Positions 1 to 12,318 of a DNA stretch of 64,000 nt are shown piece by piece. The translations under genes were made by a program, and so were the position numbers. The DNA lies in contig NC_087070.1 in the NCBI RefSeq assembly GCF_963678635.1, forward strand, positions 44,995,467 to 45,059,466, in the 5' to 3' direction. How positions within the stretch are numbered: the stretch's first letter is position 1; every line of letters begins with the position of its first letter. Under the pieces are notes generated by a model. The model saw nothing but the letters and a program-made list of their open reading frames with translations. It was not told where the DNA came from and ran no database searches. This stretch comes from Symsagittifera roscoffensis. Taxonomy: Eukaryota > Xenacoelomorpha > Acoela > Convolutidae.

Positions 1-1086
1 TTACTGATACAAAAGTTGTTGGCTAACGATATCTTTTAGTTTAGTTGGACAGCAGTTATTTCATCAAACGGAATGTTAATTTGACCTCCTCCTGCTTTCA
101 AAATAACACTTATTGGTTCTATGTTTCAGTTTTCACAAGTTGTTTTCTTTTATTGTTGTATCTTTTTCTTCATTGTCGTTGAGTTGACTACCTCGATCAA
201 TGATGGCAGTTTCCACCAATTTTATTATTTTTTTTTAGTAATTGGAGCTGCTCATGAATGAAGGGTTTTTGTCGATCCAGGTTTGATTCCTTTTCCGTTT
301 GCAGTTCTCGATGCTGCTTCAAACCCGGAAAATGTCTCGGGTCTTTTTTAAGACCATTGTCGATCGAGAGAACAGAGAGGTGAACTGAAGATTTCATTTG
401 TCTCTTCTTTCAAAGAAACAATTTTTCTGTAGATTAATTGGGGTAGTGTCAGGGTTTCTACAGTTCCATTTCTTTTCTGGATCATATTTCATTGTGTTTA
501 ACATCAATATAAAAAGAGTAGTTTTTCCAAAACCCCGAATTGTATTCGGAAACTGAAAAGTTTAAAAAAATTAACGATATAAGAGAACTATAAAAGCGTA
601 AAGTTTGTTCAGTTTATAATAAAAATTGTTAAGTGTAGTCTGGTGGTCTTACACAAACCCACCACAGAGAACAAAAGAAAGAATGAGGTTCGTGGTGTTG
701 ACTGACCACAAACGAATTCAGAACATTTTTAGACTCTGAAATAATCTCGGATATGAAAAATTTATGAAGGAAAACCAAAGTGAAAATTTGGGCAATAATT
801 TACCGCTTATCTTAGATATATATTCACGTGGGGTCATCTAAAGTAAGTCCTACCATGGGGTACTTTTTTATAGGTAATAGTGATTAGAAAAAGTGATGGA
901 GGTAAATAGTATATAATATAGCATCAATTCAAAGACGAGTTTTGTGACTAATGTTATAATAGAAAAGAAAGAAAGAGAAAATATAACTGTTTGAATAAAC
1001 TTAAAAGGTATATCTAAATGAGTGTGGGTTTTTTTATATTTGATGCCTTACCCATTCTGAGAAGTGTAAGAAATTGTAAGAATAAT

Positions 1087-1440
1087 CTATTCGTTTTCAA
1101 GGATTATTTTCACGGTTTGAAAAAAAAATCGGAAAGGAATCTGCATATAGGGCAAAATTGAGTTGTAGATGGGAGGCATTTTGTACACAATGTGAGATTT
1201 GAATTGCAATGTTTGAGGTGTTGATAATTTGCCATTACTTGAGTTTGAGTGCTTCCTCGAGTTGCACTCTTGGTTGTTTTGTTTCATAAACAACAGGGGA
1301 ATAATGGGACAAGGAACGGGTATTTTTCGGAGCTTTTGAATGGGGTGTAGAATTTGTCCATATTGTTGTGACTGGGTACTATGTTGTTTCGTAAGTTTTG
1401 GTTTTTGCAAGTAACAAATGGGGCATTCAAGGGTGGGTTG
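1087..1440 (-). pseudogene. Broken RING-finger-like coding remnant, copy 1
   Basis: One minus-strand frame reads LECPICYLQKPKL near 1385-1425, the usual opening of a RING zinc finger (Cys-x2-Cys). About 250 bases further along the minus strand a different frame reads HCNSNLTLCTKCL and then FCPICR (about 1210 to 1140). That matches the second half of a RING: Cys, a residue in the His position (here Asn), Cys-x2-Cys, then Cys-Pro-x-Cys. The two halves are out of frame and no one frame holds all ligands, so I call it a decayed fragment. RING domains usually belong to ubiquitin ligases. The same halves recur in copies 2 and 3, so the relic was multiplied with the repeat. An intron between the halves is a less likely alternative. 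Confidence 0.45.
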
Positions 1441-1595
1441 GCTGATAGTCTTTACAAGAGTGGGTTTGCTGTTAGAAAATTATGACGAGTAGCTATCTTG
1501 CACCTGGTATCGAAGATGATCCTGCTCCTTCTGTCGCTCTTAAAGCTTCTCTGTATTTTTTTTGCGTGCAAATTCCCGGCGGGCTAAATTAATAC

Positions 1596-1599
<4 letters not shown>

Positions 1600-1629
<30 letters not shown>
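1600..1629. repeat. CT dinucleotide microsatellite, copy 1
   Basis: About 30 bases of nearly pure CT. The same position in the other R1 copies holds longer CT tracts. Confidence 0.95.
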
Positions 1630-1630
<1 letters not shown>

Positions 1631-2229
1631 AAAGTACTGTAAGGGTGGTTTGGCATATGGAAGAAAGGTTTAGAAAGAAAATTATCAATCTGGGATGATT
1701 GTACTCCTCAAAATTGGAAAAAGTTGAATTCATAATGTTTTGGGCAAAATTTAATTCGAAACAGGGTTATAATAGGGTTTATAACATACTAATTGTAAAG
1801 AAGCTCATTGATAATTTGGACATATTACGGAGTGCTGCTTTGGACAGTAAGTTTTTGTTCGTCCTGATAGCCGGGACGGTATCGGGTGCAAAAAATATTC
1901 AATGGCTTCTGTTCTGGATGACTGTAGATACAGTTTGTAAAAACTTGGAAACCGTCTAGTTCCATGAGAAGATAACAACGTAAGATTGATGATTTTGTAA
2001 AATTTTTGTAAGTGAAATACGTGAATAGCCAGTGTAAGTGCTGATTGATTTTGTAAGAGCAATAAGTGAATAGCCAGTTTTGAGAATGTTAGCGCATTAC
2101 TTGATTGCCAGTACTTTCTATTGTTCAGATATTGTAATCATTGAATTTTCTGAATGAAATGTGGGACGTGAACATCCTATCGGCATATTGAATACAACAA
2201 TTTGCAAAAACCAAACTAGTTTTGAATTT

Positions 2230-2660
2230 GAGAGTCAGATAGCCTCCAAGACAAATTGAAAGGAAAGGTTGTAAAAATTTCTTTGCGTGCAGTTAGTTTT
2301 CCCAATTGAATGGTTGTTTTTAATTCCAGCCAAACAGGACATTCGTTTGCCATTGTTCACATGGAATTTATGCCCAAATTTCATCAATCGGATTTTGCAA
2401 AACAGATAGGGCAGATATTTTTTGTTCATTGATGCAATTGTTGCAAACAGTTACATAAGCGTGTTAGACTAACATACGTTCACCGTTCCCTTTATTACTG
2501 GCGAACATTAATTTGTTGCTGATATTACAGACTTCATTTTCTGTCATATTTATCACCTGAATAATCTGCCTGCATATGGGACAAGGAGTTTTTGCGAATA
2601 GTGTAGTAGCTCTTAGCTTCAGTTTATAATAACCAATAACGCCAAATATATGTGGTCGTT
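2230..2660 (-). pseudogene. Second CPIC-motif remnant in R1 copy 1
   Basis: The minus strand reads AKTPCPICRQ at about 2560-2595, NICPICFAKSD at about 2390-2415 and ANECPVWLEL near 2320-2350. These resemble pieces of RING zinc fingers. In the last, Trp stands where the second Cys would be. Stops and frame changes lie between them. The same pieces recur at 11380-11890. They are probably relics of the same gene family as the 1087-1440 fragment. No function is claimed. Confidence 0.35.
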
Positions 2661-3322
2661 GTTGAGATAAATTTTTATGGAAATTTTTCTTTTGATCACA
2701 AATATCTAAAAAAATTGGATAGTCATTAGTTATTTTTAATACTTATTCAATCTGATCTAGATCACATGGAATGGGAAAGGTTAGGCTATTTGCAAGACAT
2801 AATTTAAGACGCCAGTTTTTGTTTGTCTTATTATTGTTGCTGCGCTGTTCACCATTATACTATGTTTCGAACTGTATCTTAAGAATGGCGATTATTTTGA
2901 ATTTTCGGCGGGGAGAAAGAGCGCTGGAATTCTTTGATTTGGACAACGGTTCCTTCGTAAAAGATTATCATCCATATCTAAAGTACAAGTTTCACTTTCA
3001 CTTTTTATAGGAGAAGTTTTGTGGTGGTCGACTACATAAAAAAATGACCAATATCGGTAAGTTGGTGAATACATAGTTCTTCAAAAGTAGCCGATTGATT
3101 ATATTGAACACTAATTGTCGTATAAACTTGTAAATGAGGTGTGGTTTAAAGGTTTTGACTAATAGGAAGCACATCTTTATTTTTTTATATAAACGAATAG
3201 AACAGCTGAAAGAAGTATACCTATCATGGAAGGGGTTTACTATCCTATTTTTTTAAAATATTTTGTCTTCCTAATAGGTAGAAGTTAATTTTGATCTTAA
3301 TTGTTTACTTAACTTTGACTTA

Positions 3323-3520
3323 ATTGACTTAATTGTTTACTTAACTTGAATCGGACTCAAATTAAATCTTAAATTGAATTTCTAAATTGCCCAAGGGTGC
3401 CATTTAACTTAAAGCCTGTTTTCAATAAATCAAAAATTTACTGATTTAGTCGTATTAGGGCTCAAAAATTTTGTTTTGAAAGTTACCTTCTTTTTAAATA
3501 TATGCTCCAATTTTCTTAAT
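3323..3520 (+). repeat. Left arm of about 200 bp inverted repeat
   Basis: It is the near-perfect reverse complement of 4220-4419, from ATTGACTTAATTG at the outer end to TTTTCTTAAT at the inner end. About 700 bases of R2 sequence lie between the arms. Confidence 0.9.
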
Positions 3521-4219
3521 TACTTAACAATTAAGTTAATTGTTAGTTTACTTAACAAAACAATTAAGGATTTTAGTATTTTGATCTTTTGAGTCAATTT
3601 TCTGGAGGTACGTCAGTTTCCCTTCTACTGGAGTGTTTGGACGTTTTTCTTGGACTTGCTGTGAGCTGCTTTGTGATCCTCAGTCTCGGGCTACGCTATG
3701 TGTTGTGTTTTTCTCGACTTACTTTTTAATAGAAATGAAAGAGAAAAAACTGAATTCGTTTTGTTGAAAAAAAAAATATTTTTCCAATATTGTTTAAAAC
3801 AGAAAACCAAAAATAAATTTCAAGGAAAATTAAATTTCAGGAAGATTATTTAATGACAGAGCAAAATGTAGCACAGAAGATCAGTCCATTTGACCAGTTC
3901 ATTTGCGAGTAAGCGTAACCCGGAGGCTGATACATCTATTAAAGTACTCAGAATTCATCTGCTCTTTTATTCGCAAAATCAATTTTTCTTTAAATGTTTG
4001 TCCCTTTTGATCAAAACTGCATAAATCACTTCAGTCTTTTAAAAAATCAAAGTCCTCTATCTGATGCATAAGATTTCAGGTTAATTCAGCATGAATCAAA
4101 GTAGGGAGAAACACTGGGCAGCTAGCAAGACTAATAATTATTAATCCAATCCGAATTATGTTATAGTTTAAAGGGATGTAATAGTAGGCACTTCTCTTTT
4201 TAAATGCTGAGCATAGAAA

Positions 4220-4419
4220 ATTAAGAAAATTGGAGCATGTATTTAAAAAGAAGGTAACTTTCAAAACGAAATTTTTGAGCCCTAATACGACTAAATCAGT
4301 AAATTTTTGATTTATTGAAAACAGGCTTTAAGTTAAATGGCACCCTTGGGCAATTTAGAAATATTCAATTTAAGATTCAATTTGAGTCCGATTCAAGTTA
4401 AGTAAACAATTAAGTCAAT
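4220..4419 (-). repeat. Right arm of about 200 bp inverted repeat
   Basis: It pairs with 3323-3520 with only a few mismatches. Only the inner edge of this arm (AAAATTGGAGCAT) is shared with R2 copy 2 (8370); the rest is specific to copy 1. Confidence 0.9.
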
Positions 4420-5879
4420 GGCAATGCGTCCGTGTAGCATTCGCAAAAAATAACTCACTTCTACTTCTTAGAAAATATCCTATTCGATTCTTACATTTAC
4501 AATAGTGCACATAAAACACTATAATGCTTTACTTAAAAACAAAAAAAGGACATCAAACATCATACATATGAAGATAAATTTCATCTGGTTGAAGCTATAG
4601 AAACCCGGTTTTTTCTAATTATTCTACTCTATTTTTACCTTCTCCAACTCCATGCTGTAGGATTTTAGTATGACTATTTTCCTCTGCGATGCCTCTAGTT
4701 TCTCTTGCAGTTGTGCGGTTTTTGCTTTTTATTTTCATTCTTGACTGTCTCTCTGCGCAAACCGTTTTTAAGTTGTTCATCTTTTACTGATACAAAACTT
4801 GTTGGCTAACGATCTCTTTTATTTTAGTTGGGACAGTAGTTATTCCATCAAACGGGATGTTAATCTGACCTCCTCCTGCTTTCAAAAAAACACTTATTGG
4901 TTCTATGTTTCAGTTTTCACAAGTTGTTTTCTTTTATTATTGTATCTTTTCTTCCTTGTCGTTGAGTTGACTACCTCGATCAATGATGGCAGTTTCCACC
5001 AGTTTCTCTAAGTTTTTTTAGTACTTTAAGCTGCTCATGAATGAAGAATTTTTTCGATCCAGTTTTGATTCCTTTTCCGTTTGCAGTTTTCCATGCTGCT
5101 TCAAACCCGGATAATGTTTCGGGTCTTTATTAAGACCATCGTCGATCGAGAGAACAGAGAGGTGAACTGAAGATTTCATTTGTTTCTTCTTTCAAAGAAA
5201 CAATTTTCCTTTAGATTAATTGGGGTAGTGTCAGGGTTTCTACAGTTCCATTTCTTTTCTGGATCATATTTCATTGTGTTTAACATCAATATACAAAGAG
5301 TAATTTTTCCAAAACCCCGAATTACGTTCGGAAACTGAAAAGTTTTAAAAAATTAACGATATAAGGGAACTATAAAAGCGTAAAATTTGTTCAGTTTATA
5401 ATAAAAAATATAAGTGTAGTCTTGTGGTCTTACACAAACTTAACTCAGAGAACAAAACAAAGAATGGCGTTCGTTGCGTTGATCAACCACAAATGAATTC
5501 AAAACGTTTTTAGATTCTGAAATAATCTCGGATGTGAAAAATTTATGAAGGAAAGTCAAAGTGGAAATTTTGGCAATAATTTACCCCTAATCTTAGATAT
5601 ATATCCACGTAGGGTCATCTAAAGGCTTACCATGGGGTACTTTTTTTATAGGTAATAGGGACTAGAAAAAGTGATGGAGGTAAATATTATATAATATAAC
5701 ATCAATTCAAAGAAGACTTTTGCGACTAATGTTATAATAGAACAGAAAGAAAGAGAAAATTTAACTGTTTGAATAAATTAAAAAGATATATCCAAATGAG
5801 TGTGGGTTATTTAAACTTGATGCCTTACCCGCTCTGAGAAGTGTAAGAAATTGTAAGAATAATCTATTCGTTTTCAGGA

Positions 5880-6235
5880 TTAATTTCACGGTTTGAAAAA
5901 AAGTTGGAAAGGAATCTGCATAAAGGGCAAAATTGAGTTGTAGATGGGAGGCATTTTGTACACAATGTGAGATTTGAATTGCAATGTTTGAAGTGTTGAT
6001 AATTTGCCATTACTTGAGTTTGAGTGCTTCCTCGAGTTGCACTCTTAGTTATATTGTTTCAAAAACAACAGGGGAATATTGGGACAAGGAACGGGTATTT
6101 TTGGACCTTTTAAATGGGGCGTAGAAATTGTACATTTTATTGTGACTGGTTACTATGTTGTTTCCTAAGTTTAGGTTTTTGCAAGTAACAAATGGGGCAC
6201 TCAAAGATGGGTTGGCTGATAGTCTTTACAAGAGT
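5880..6235 (-). pseudogene. Broken RING-finger-like coding remnant, copy 2
   Basis: This is the counterpart of 1087-1440. ECPICYLQKPKLRK reads on the minus strand near 6175-6215. HCNSNLTLCTKCL followed by CPLCR reads near 5995 to 5915 in another frame. In-frame stops lie between the halves. Confidence 0.4.
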
Positions 6236-6373
6236 AGGTTGGCTGTTAGAAACTTATGACGAGAATGTATCTTGCACCTGGCATGGAAGATGATCCTGCT
6301 CCTCCTGTCGCTCTTAAAGCTTTTTTCTAGTTTTTTTTGCGTGCAAATTCCATACGGGGTAATTTAAGTTTCC

Positions 6374-6374
6374 T

Positions 6375-6433
<59 letters not shown>

Positions 6434-6441
6434 CTCTCTCT
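6374..6441. repeat. CT microsatellite, copy 2 (expanded, interrupted)
   Basis: About 68 bases of CT with scattered TTT interruptions, roughly twice the length seen in copy 1. Confidence 0.95.
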
Positions 6442-6675
6442 TGAAAGTACTGTAAGGGTGGTTTGGCAGATGGAAGAGATATTTAGAAAAAAATTATCAA
6501 ACTGGGATGATTGTACTCCTAAAAATTAGTAAAATTTGAATTCATAATGTTTTTGGGCAAAATTTAACTTGAAACAGGGTTATAATAGGGTTTATACCAT
6601 ACTAATTGTAAAGAAGGTCATTGATAATTTGGACATATTACCGAGTGCTGCTTTAGACAGTAAGAGTTGTTCGTC

Positions 6676-7607
6676 ATGAAAGCTAAGTTTGCAGCGTACG
6701 GGCACGGCGAAAACAAAGATTATGGCTGTTATTTTTTGTTTGTACGCAGCAAGAAAATTGAATATATCCATGTTTAGCCTCAAGTTTTTATGAGTAAACT
6801 AAGTTATTATTTTCGCTTAAAAATTGTTACCAAATGTTTATACTCAGTTAAATTTTTAAGATTGTTCCCAACCGTAGACCAATAGTTTTTGGGCGACAAC
6901 CTTACAACCTTAAATCATTAAGCCGCAAGAAAACTTGCTAACTAATTTTCCTTTGCGAGAAGTTTTTGGCATTTTAAAATTTGTTTTTTTTTCATAATTT
7001 TTTTTTGGTCATGTAGGTTTTCGCTTTAAAAAGAAACAATCTGAATTTCTTAGACTAAGTTTCAGCAGCGTTTGTTATATCTATGTTCAGTTCTAAACTC
7101 CCACTTTTTCATTAATTTTATGGAATGGTTGTTAAAATAATGCAGCTCGGTCATTTATTTCTCAGCGTTTCGCATATTCACTCGTGGTAACAAAAAAGAC
7201 CAAAAACGTTTAAAAAAAGGAACAAAAAACTCGATTTTTGATTTATGTTGGTGTTTTTTGTAATCCTTGCGAAAGGCGTAGTCTTTACTACGCTCACAGC
7301 AACTGGATCTTTTCATTTCATTATCATCAATTGATTATCTTAAGTTTTATTTCGAGTTTGTGAGTTTGCCAATTCAAATACGAAAAATTGTTGATGACAG
7401 GGTTAGCTGATCACATCAAAATAGTAATTTTTAAATAGATGTTTCATGAGAGCGAGAAAGATCATAGGCAGTTTTTTTACTAAGCGCACATTGCTGGCTT
7501 TTTGCCCAATAATCACGCATAAATTTTTTTCTCTCACCTAGGTTGTCAAACTTTTTGACCAAAAGTTGCAGTAGAAACAAGTGTTAGAAAATACTATAAA
7601 TTAATGA
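6676..7607. other. Unique spacer, no gene recognised
   Basis: AT-rich sequence between truncated R1 copy 2 and R2 copy 2. I see no credible frame, RNA gene or further repeat in it. Confidence 0.6.
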
Positions 7608-8390
7608 GGTTGACTAATAGGAAGCACATATTTTTTTTATAAACGAATAGAACAGCTTAAAGAAGTATACCTATCATGGAAGGGGTTTACTATCCTATTT
7701 CTTAAAAATATTTTTAGTAGGTAGAAGTTAACTTTGATCTTTCGAGTCAATTTTCTGGAGGTGCGTCAGTTTTCCTTCTACTGGAGTGTTTTGACGTTTT
7801 TCTTGGATTTGATGTGAGCTGCTTTGTGATCCTCAGTCTCGGGCTACTCTATGTGTTATGTTTTTCTCGACTTACTTTTTAATAGAATTTGAGGAGAAAA
7901 AACTGAATTCGTTTTGTTGAAAAAAAAATTATTTTCCAAAATAATTAAAAACAGAAAACCAAAAATTAAATTTCAAGGGAAATTAAATTTCAGGAAGATT
8001 AGTTAATGACAAAGCAAAATGTAGCACAGAAGATTTCAGACCATTCCATTTGCGCGTAAGCGTAACCCAGAGGCTGATACATCTATCAAAGTACTCAGAA
8101 TTCATCTGCTCTTTTATTCTCAAATCAATTTTTCTCTAAATGTGTGTCCCTTTTGATCAAAACTGCATAAATCACTTCAGTCTTTCAAAAATCAAAGTCC
8201 TTTATCTGATGCATAAGATTTTAGGTTAATGCAGCTTGAATCAAAGAAGGGAGAAACACTGGGCAGCTAGCAAGACTAATAATTATTAATTCATTTCGAA
8301 TTATGTTATTGTTGAAAGGGATGTAATAGTAGCCACTTCTCTTTTTAAAAGCTGAGCATAGAAAAATGAGAAAATTGGAGCATATATTTT
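7608..8390. repeat. Repeat R2 copy 2
   Basis: It starts at GACTAATAGGAAGCAC and shares CTCAGTCTCGGGCTAC (7834) with 3680 and 8597. It lacks the 285-base insertion of copy 1 and runs straight into the next R2 copy. Confidence 0.8.
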
Positions 8391-8967
8391 TTATATAAAT
8401 GAATAGAACAGCTTAAAGAAGCATACCTATCATGGAAGGGGTTCACTATCCTATTTTTTAAAAATATTTTATATTCTTAATAAGGTAGAAGTTAAATTTG
8501 ATCTTTCGAGTCAATTTCTTGGAGGTACGTCAGTTTCCCTTCTACTGGAGTGTTTGGACGTTTTTCTTGGATTTGATGAGAGCTGCTTTGTGATCCTCAG
8601 TCTCGGGCTACTCTATGTGTTATGTTTTTCTCGACTTACTTTTTAATAGAATTTGAAGAGAAAAAACTGAATTCGTTTTGTTGAAAAAAAAAATGTTTTT
8701 CCAATATAGTTAAAAACAGAAAACCAAAAAATAAATTTCAAGGGAAATTAAATTTCAGGAAGATTAGTTAATGACAAAGCAAAATGTAGCACAGAAGATT
8801 TTAGACCAGTCCATTTGCGAGTAAGTGTAACCCGGAGGCTGATACATCTATTAAAGTACTCAGAATTCATCCGCTCTTTTTTTCTCAAATCAATTTTTCT
8901 TTAAATGTTTGTCCCTTTTGATCAAAACTGCATAAATCACTTCAGTCTTTTAAAAATTTCAAAGTCT
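8385..8967. repeat. Repeat R2 copy 3 (truncated at both ends)
   Basis: From AATAGAACAGCTTAAAG (8401) to TTTCAAAGTC (8957) it follows copy 2 closely, then joins R1 copy 3. Confidence 0.8.
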
Positions 8968-10339
8968 TTATAAAACTCTATAATGCTTTACTCAAAAACA
9001 AAAAAAGGACATCAAATATCATACATATGAAGATAAATTTCATTTGGTTGAAGCTATAGAAACCCGGTTTTTTCTAATTATTCTACTCTATTTTTACCTT
9101 CTCCAACTCCATGCTGTAGGATTTTAGTATGGCTATTTTCCCCTGCGATGCCTCTAGTTTCTCTTGCAGTTTTGCGGTTTTTGCTTTTTATTTTCATTCT
9201 TGACTGTCTCTCTGCTCAAACCGTCTGTAATTTGTTCATCTTTTACTGATACAAAAGTTGTTGGCTAACGATCTCTTTTAGTTTAGTTGGGACAGCTGTT
9301 ATTCCATCAAACGGGATGTTAATCTGACCTCCTCCTGCTTTCAAAATAACACTTATTGGTTCTAGGTTTCAGTTTTCACAAGTTGTTTTCTTTTATTGTT
9401 GTATCTTTTTCTTCATTGTCGTTGAGTTGACTACCTCGATCAATGATTGCAGTTTCCACCAATTTTATTAGTTTTTTCAGTACTTTAAGCTGCTCATGAA
9501 CGAAGGGTTTTTTGTCGATCCAGGTTTGATTCCTTTTCCGTTTGCAGTTCTTCATGCTGCTTCAAACCCGGAAAATTTCTCGGGTCTTTTTTAAGACGAC
9601 CATTGTCGATTGAGAGAACAGAGAGGTGAACTGAAGATTTCATTTGTATCTTCTTTCAAAGAAACAATTTTCGTTTAGAATAATGGGTGTAGTGTCAGGG
9701 TTTCTACAGTTCCGATTCTTTTCTGGATCATATTTCATTGTGTTTAACATCAATATAAAAAGAGTAGTTTTTCCAAAACCCCGAAATACGTTCGGAAACT
9801 GAAAAGTTTTAAAAAAATTAACGATATAGAGAACTATAAAAGCGTAAAGTTTGTTCAGTTTATAATAAAAAAATGTAAAGTGTAGTCTTGTGGTCTTACA
9901 CAAACCCACCACAGAGAACAAAACAAAGAATGAGGTTCGTGGTGTTGATTGACCACAAACGAATTCAGAACATTCTTAGACTCTGAAATAATCTCGGATA
10001 TGAAAAATTTATGAAGGAAAACCAAAATGGAAATTTGGGCAATAGTTTACCGCTTATCTTAGATATATATTCACGTGGGGTCATCTACAGTCTTAGCATG
10101 AGGTACTTTTTTATAGGTAATAGGGATTAGAAAAAGTGATGGAGGTAAATAGTATATAATATAGCATCAATTCAAAGACGAGTTTTGTGACTAATGTTAT
10201 AATAGAAAAGAAAGAAAGAGAAAATAAAACTGTTTGAATAAACTAAAAAGGTATATCTAAATGAGTGTGGGTTTTTCGAAAATTGATGCCTTACCCATTC
10301 TGAGAAGTGTAAGAAATTGTAAGAATAGTCTATTCGTTT

Positions 10340-10605
10340 TCAAGGATTATTTTCACGGTTTGAAAAAAAAATCAGAAAGGAATCTGCATCTAGGGCAAAA
10401 TTGAGTTGTAGATGGGAGGCATTTTGTACAAAATGTGAGATTTGAATTGCAACATCAGGGTAATAATGGACAAGGAACGGGTATTTTTTGGACCTTTTGA
10501 ATGGGGTGTAGAATTTGTCCATATTGTTGTGACTGGGTACTATGTTGTTTCCTAAGTTTTGGTTTTTGCAAGTAACAAATGGGGCATTCAAGGGTGGGTT
10601 GGCTG
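10340..10605 (-). pseudogene. RING-finger-like remnant, copy 3 (internally deleted)
   Basis: The minus strand reads ECPICYLQKPKLRK near 10550-10590. The deletion in this copy removes the region before the LCTKC motif, so the finger could not fold even if the frames were joined. Confidence 0.4.
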
Positions 10606-10750
10606 ATAGTCTTTACAAGAGTGGGTTTGCTGTTAGAAACTTATGACGAGTATGTATCTTGCACCTGGTATCGAAGATGATCCTGCTCCTTCTGTCGCTC
10701 TTAAAGCTTCTCTGTATTTTTTTGCGTGCAAATTCCCGACGGGGTAAATT

Positions 10751-10752
<2 letters not shown>

Positions 10753-10791
<39 letters not shown>
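10753..10791. repeat. CT microsatellite, copy 3
   Basis: About 39 bases of pure CT at the position occupied by CT tracts in the other two R1 copies. Confidence 0.95.
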
Positions 10792-10792
<1 letters not shown>

Positions 10793-11379
10793 AAAGTACT
10801 GTAAGGGTGGTTTGGCATATGGAAAAAAAGGTTTAGAAAAAAAATTATCAAACTGGGATGATTGTACTCCTCAAAATTGAGAAAATTTGAATTCATAATG
10901 TTATGTTTTGGGCAAAATTTAATTTGAAACAGGGTTTTAATAGGGTTTATAATATACTAATTGTAAAGAAGCTCATTGATAATTTGGACATATTACGGAG
11001 TGTTGCTTTGGACAGTAAGTTTTTGTTCGTCCTGATAGCCGGGACGGTATCGGGTGCAATAAATATTCAACGGCTTCTGTTCTGGATGACTGTAGATACA
11101 GTTTGTAAAAACTTGGAAACCGTCCAGTTCCATGAGAAGATTACAACGTAAGATTGATGATTTTGTAAAATTTTTGTAAGTGAAATACGTAAATAGCCAG
11201 TGTAAGTGCTGATTAATTTTGTAAGAGCAATAAGTGAATAGCCAGTTTTGAGAATGTTAGCGCATTACTTGATTGCCAGTACTTTCTATTGTTCAGATAT
11301 TGTAATCATTGAATTTTCTGAATGAAATGTGGGACGTAAACATCCTGTCGGCATATTGAATACAACAATTTGCAAAAAC

Positions 11380-11891
11380 CAAACTAGTTTTGGATTTGAG
11401 AGTCAGATAGCCTCCAGGACAAATTGAAAGGAAAGGTTGTGGATATTTCTTTGCGTGCAGTTTTCCCAATTGATTGGTTGTTTTTAATTCCAGCCAAACA
11501 GGACATTCGTTTGCCATTGTTCACATGGAATTTATGCCCAAATTTCATCAATCGGATTTTGCAAAACAGATAGGGCAGATAGTTTTTGTTCATTGATGCA
11601 ATTGTTGCAAACAGTTACATAAGCGTGTTAGACTAACATACGTTCACCGTTCCCTTTATTACTGGCGAACATTAATTTTTTGCTGATATTACAGACTTCA
11701 TTTTCTGTCATATTTATCACCTGAATAATCTGCCTGCATATGGGACAAGGAGTTTTTGCGTATAGTGTAGTAGCTCTTAGCTTCAGTTTATAATAAACAA
11801 TAACGCCAAATAAATGTGGTCGTTGTTGAGATAAATTTTTATGGAAATTTTTCTTTTGATCACAAATATCTATAAAACATTGGTCAGTCAT
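11380..11891 (-). pseudogene. Second CPIC-motif remnant in R1 copy 3
   Basis: The minus strand reads AKTPCPICRQIIQV near 11735-11770 inside an 87-codon frame (11628-11891), then TICPICFAKSD near 11570-11590 and ANECPVWLEL near 11490-11517 in other frames. It mirrors 2230-2660. Confidence 0.35.
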
Positions 11892-12318
11892 TAGTTATTT
11901 TTAATACTTATTCAATCTGATCTAGATCACATGGAATGGGAAAGGTTAGGCTATTTGCAAGACATAATTTAAGACGCCAGTATTTGTTTGTCTTATTAAC
12001 GTTGCTGCGCTTTTCACCATTATACCATGTTTCGAACTGTATCTTAAGAATGGCGATTATTTTGAATTTTCGGCGGGGAGAAAGAGCGCTGGAATTCTTT
12101 GATTGGGACAAAGGTTCCTTCGTAAAAGATTATCATCCCAATCTAAAGTACAAGTTTCACTTTCACTTTTTATAGGAGAAGTTTTGTGGTGGTCGACTAC
12201 ATAAAAAAATGACCAATGTCCGTAAGTTGGTGAATACATAGTTCTTCAAAAGTACCCGATTGAAGATATTGAACACTAATTGTCGTATAAACTTGTAAAG
12301 GAGGTGTGGTTGAAAGGT

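Larger units (their letters stand above)
1..3152. repeat. Repeat block R1, copy 1 (cut by window edge)
   Basis: This block is nearly the same as 4783-6675 and 9243-12318. Shared landmarks are the opening word TTACTGATACAAAA (1, 4783, 9243), a CT microsatellite and a shared end near GGTGTGGTT (3140, 12305). Copies 2 and 3 begin about 270 bases earlier, so the true start of copy 1 is outside the window. No intact plus-strand gene is visible. The minus strand holds broken RING-like frames, listed separately. Confidence 0.85.
3155..4500. repeat. Repeat R2 copy 1 with a large inverted repeat
   Basis: It starts at GACTAATAGGAAGCAC, which recurs at 7611. The body (TCTGGAGGTACGTCAG, 3600) recurs at 7753 and 8518. 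Compared with the other two copies it has an extra segment at about 3300-3584, flanked by TTTTGATCTT on both sides; the other copies carry one GATCTT there. The last 80 bases (4420-4500) are unlike anything else seen here. No gene is visible; the short frame at 4076-4264 lies across a repeat arm and is not credible. Confidence 0.75.
4512..6675. repeat. Repeat block R1, copy 2 (truncated)
   Basis: It matches copies 1 and 3 from ATAATGCTTTACT (4520, 8977) to GGACAGTAAG (6655). After a further ten or so shared bases it breaks off, so the last 1.3 kb of R1 is missing. Confidence 0.85.
8968..12318. repeat. Repeat block R1, copy 3
   Basis: The most complete copy in the window. Relative to copy 1 it lacks about 90 bases near 10450 (between TTGAATTGCAA and CAGGGTAATAATGG). 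After AGGTGTGGTTGAAAGG it leaves the shared sequence. Confidence 0.85.

Noticed and set aside
10633-10896. Minus-strand frame with a run of Glu-Arg
   Set aside because: The run is the translation of the CT microsatellite.
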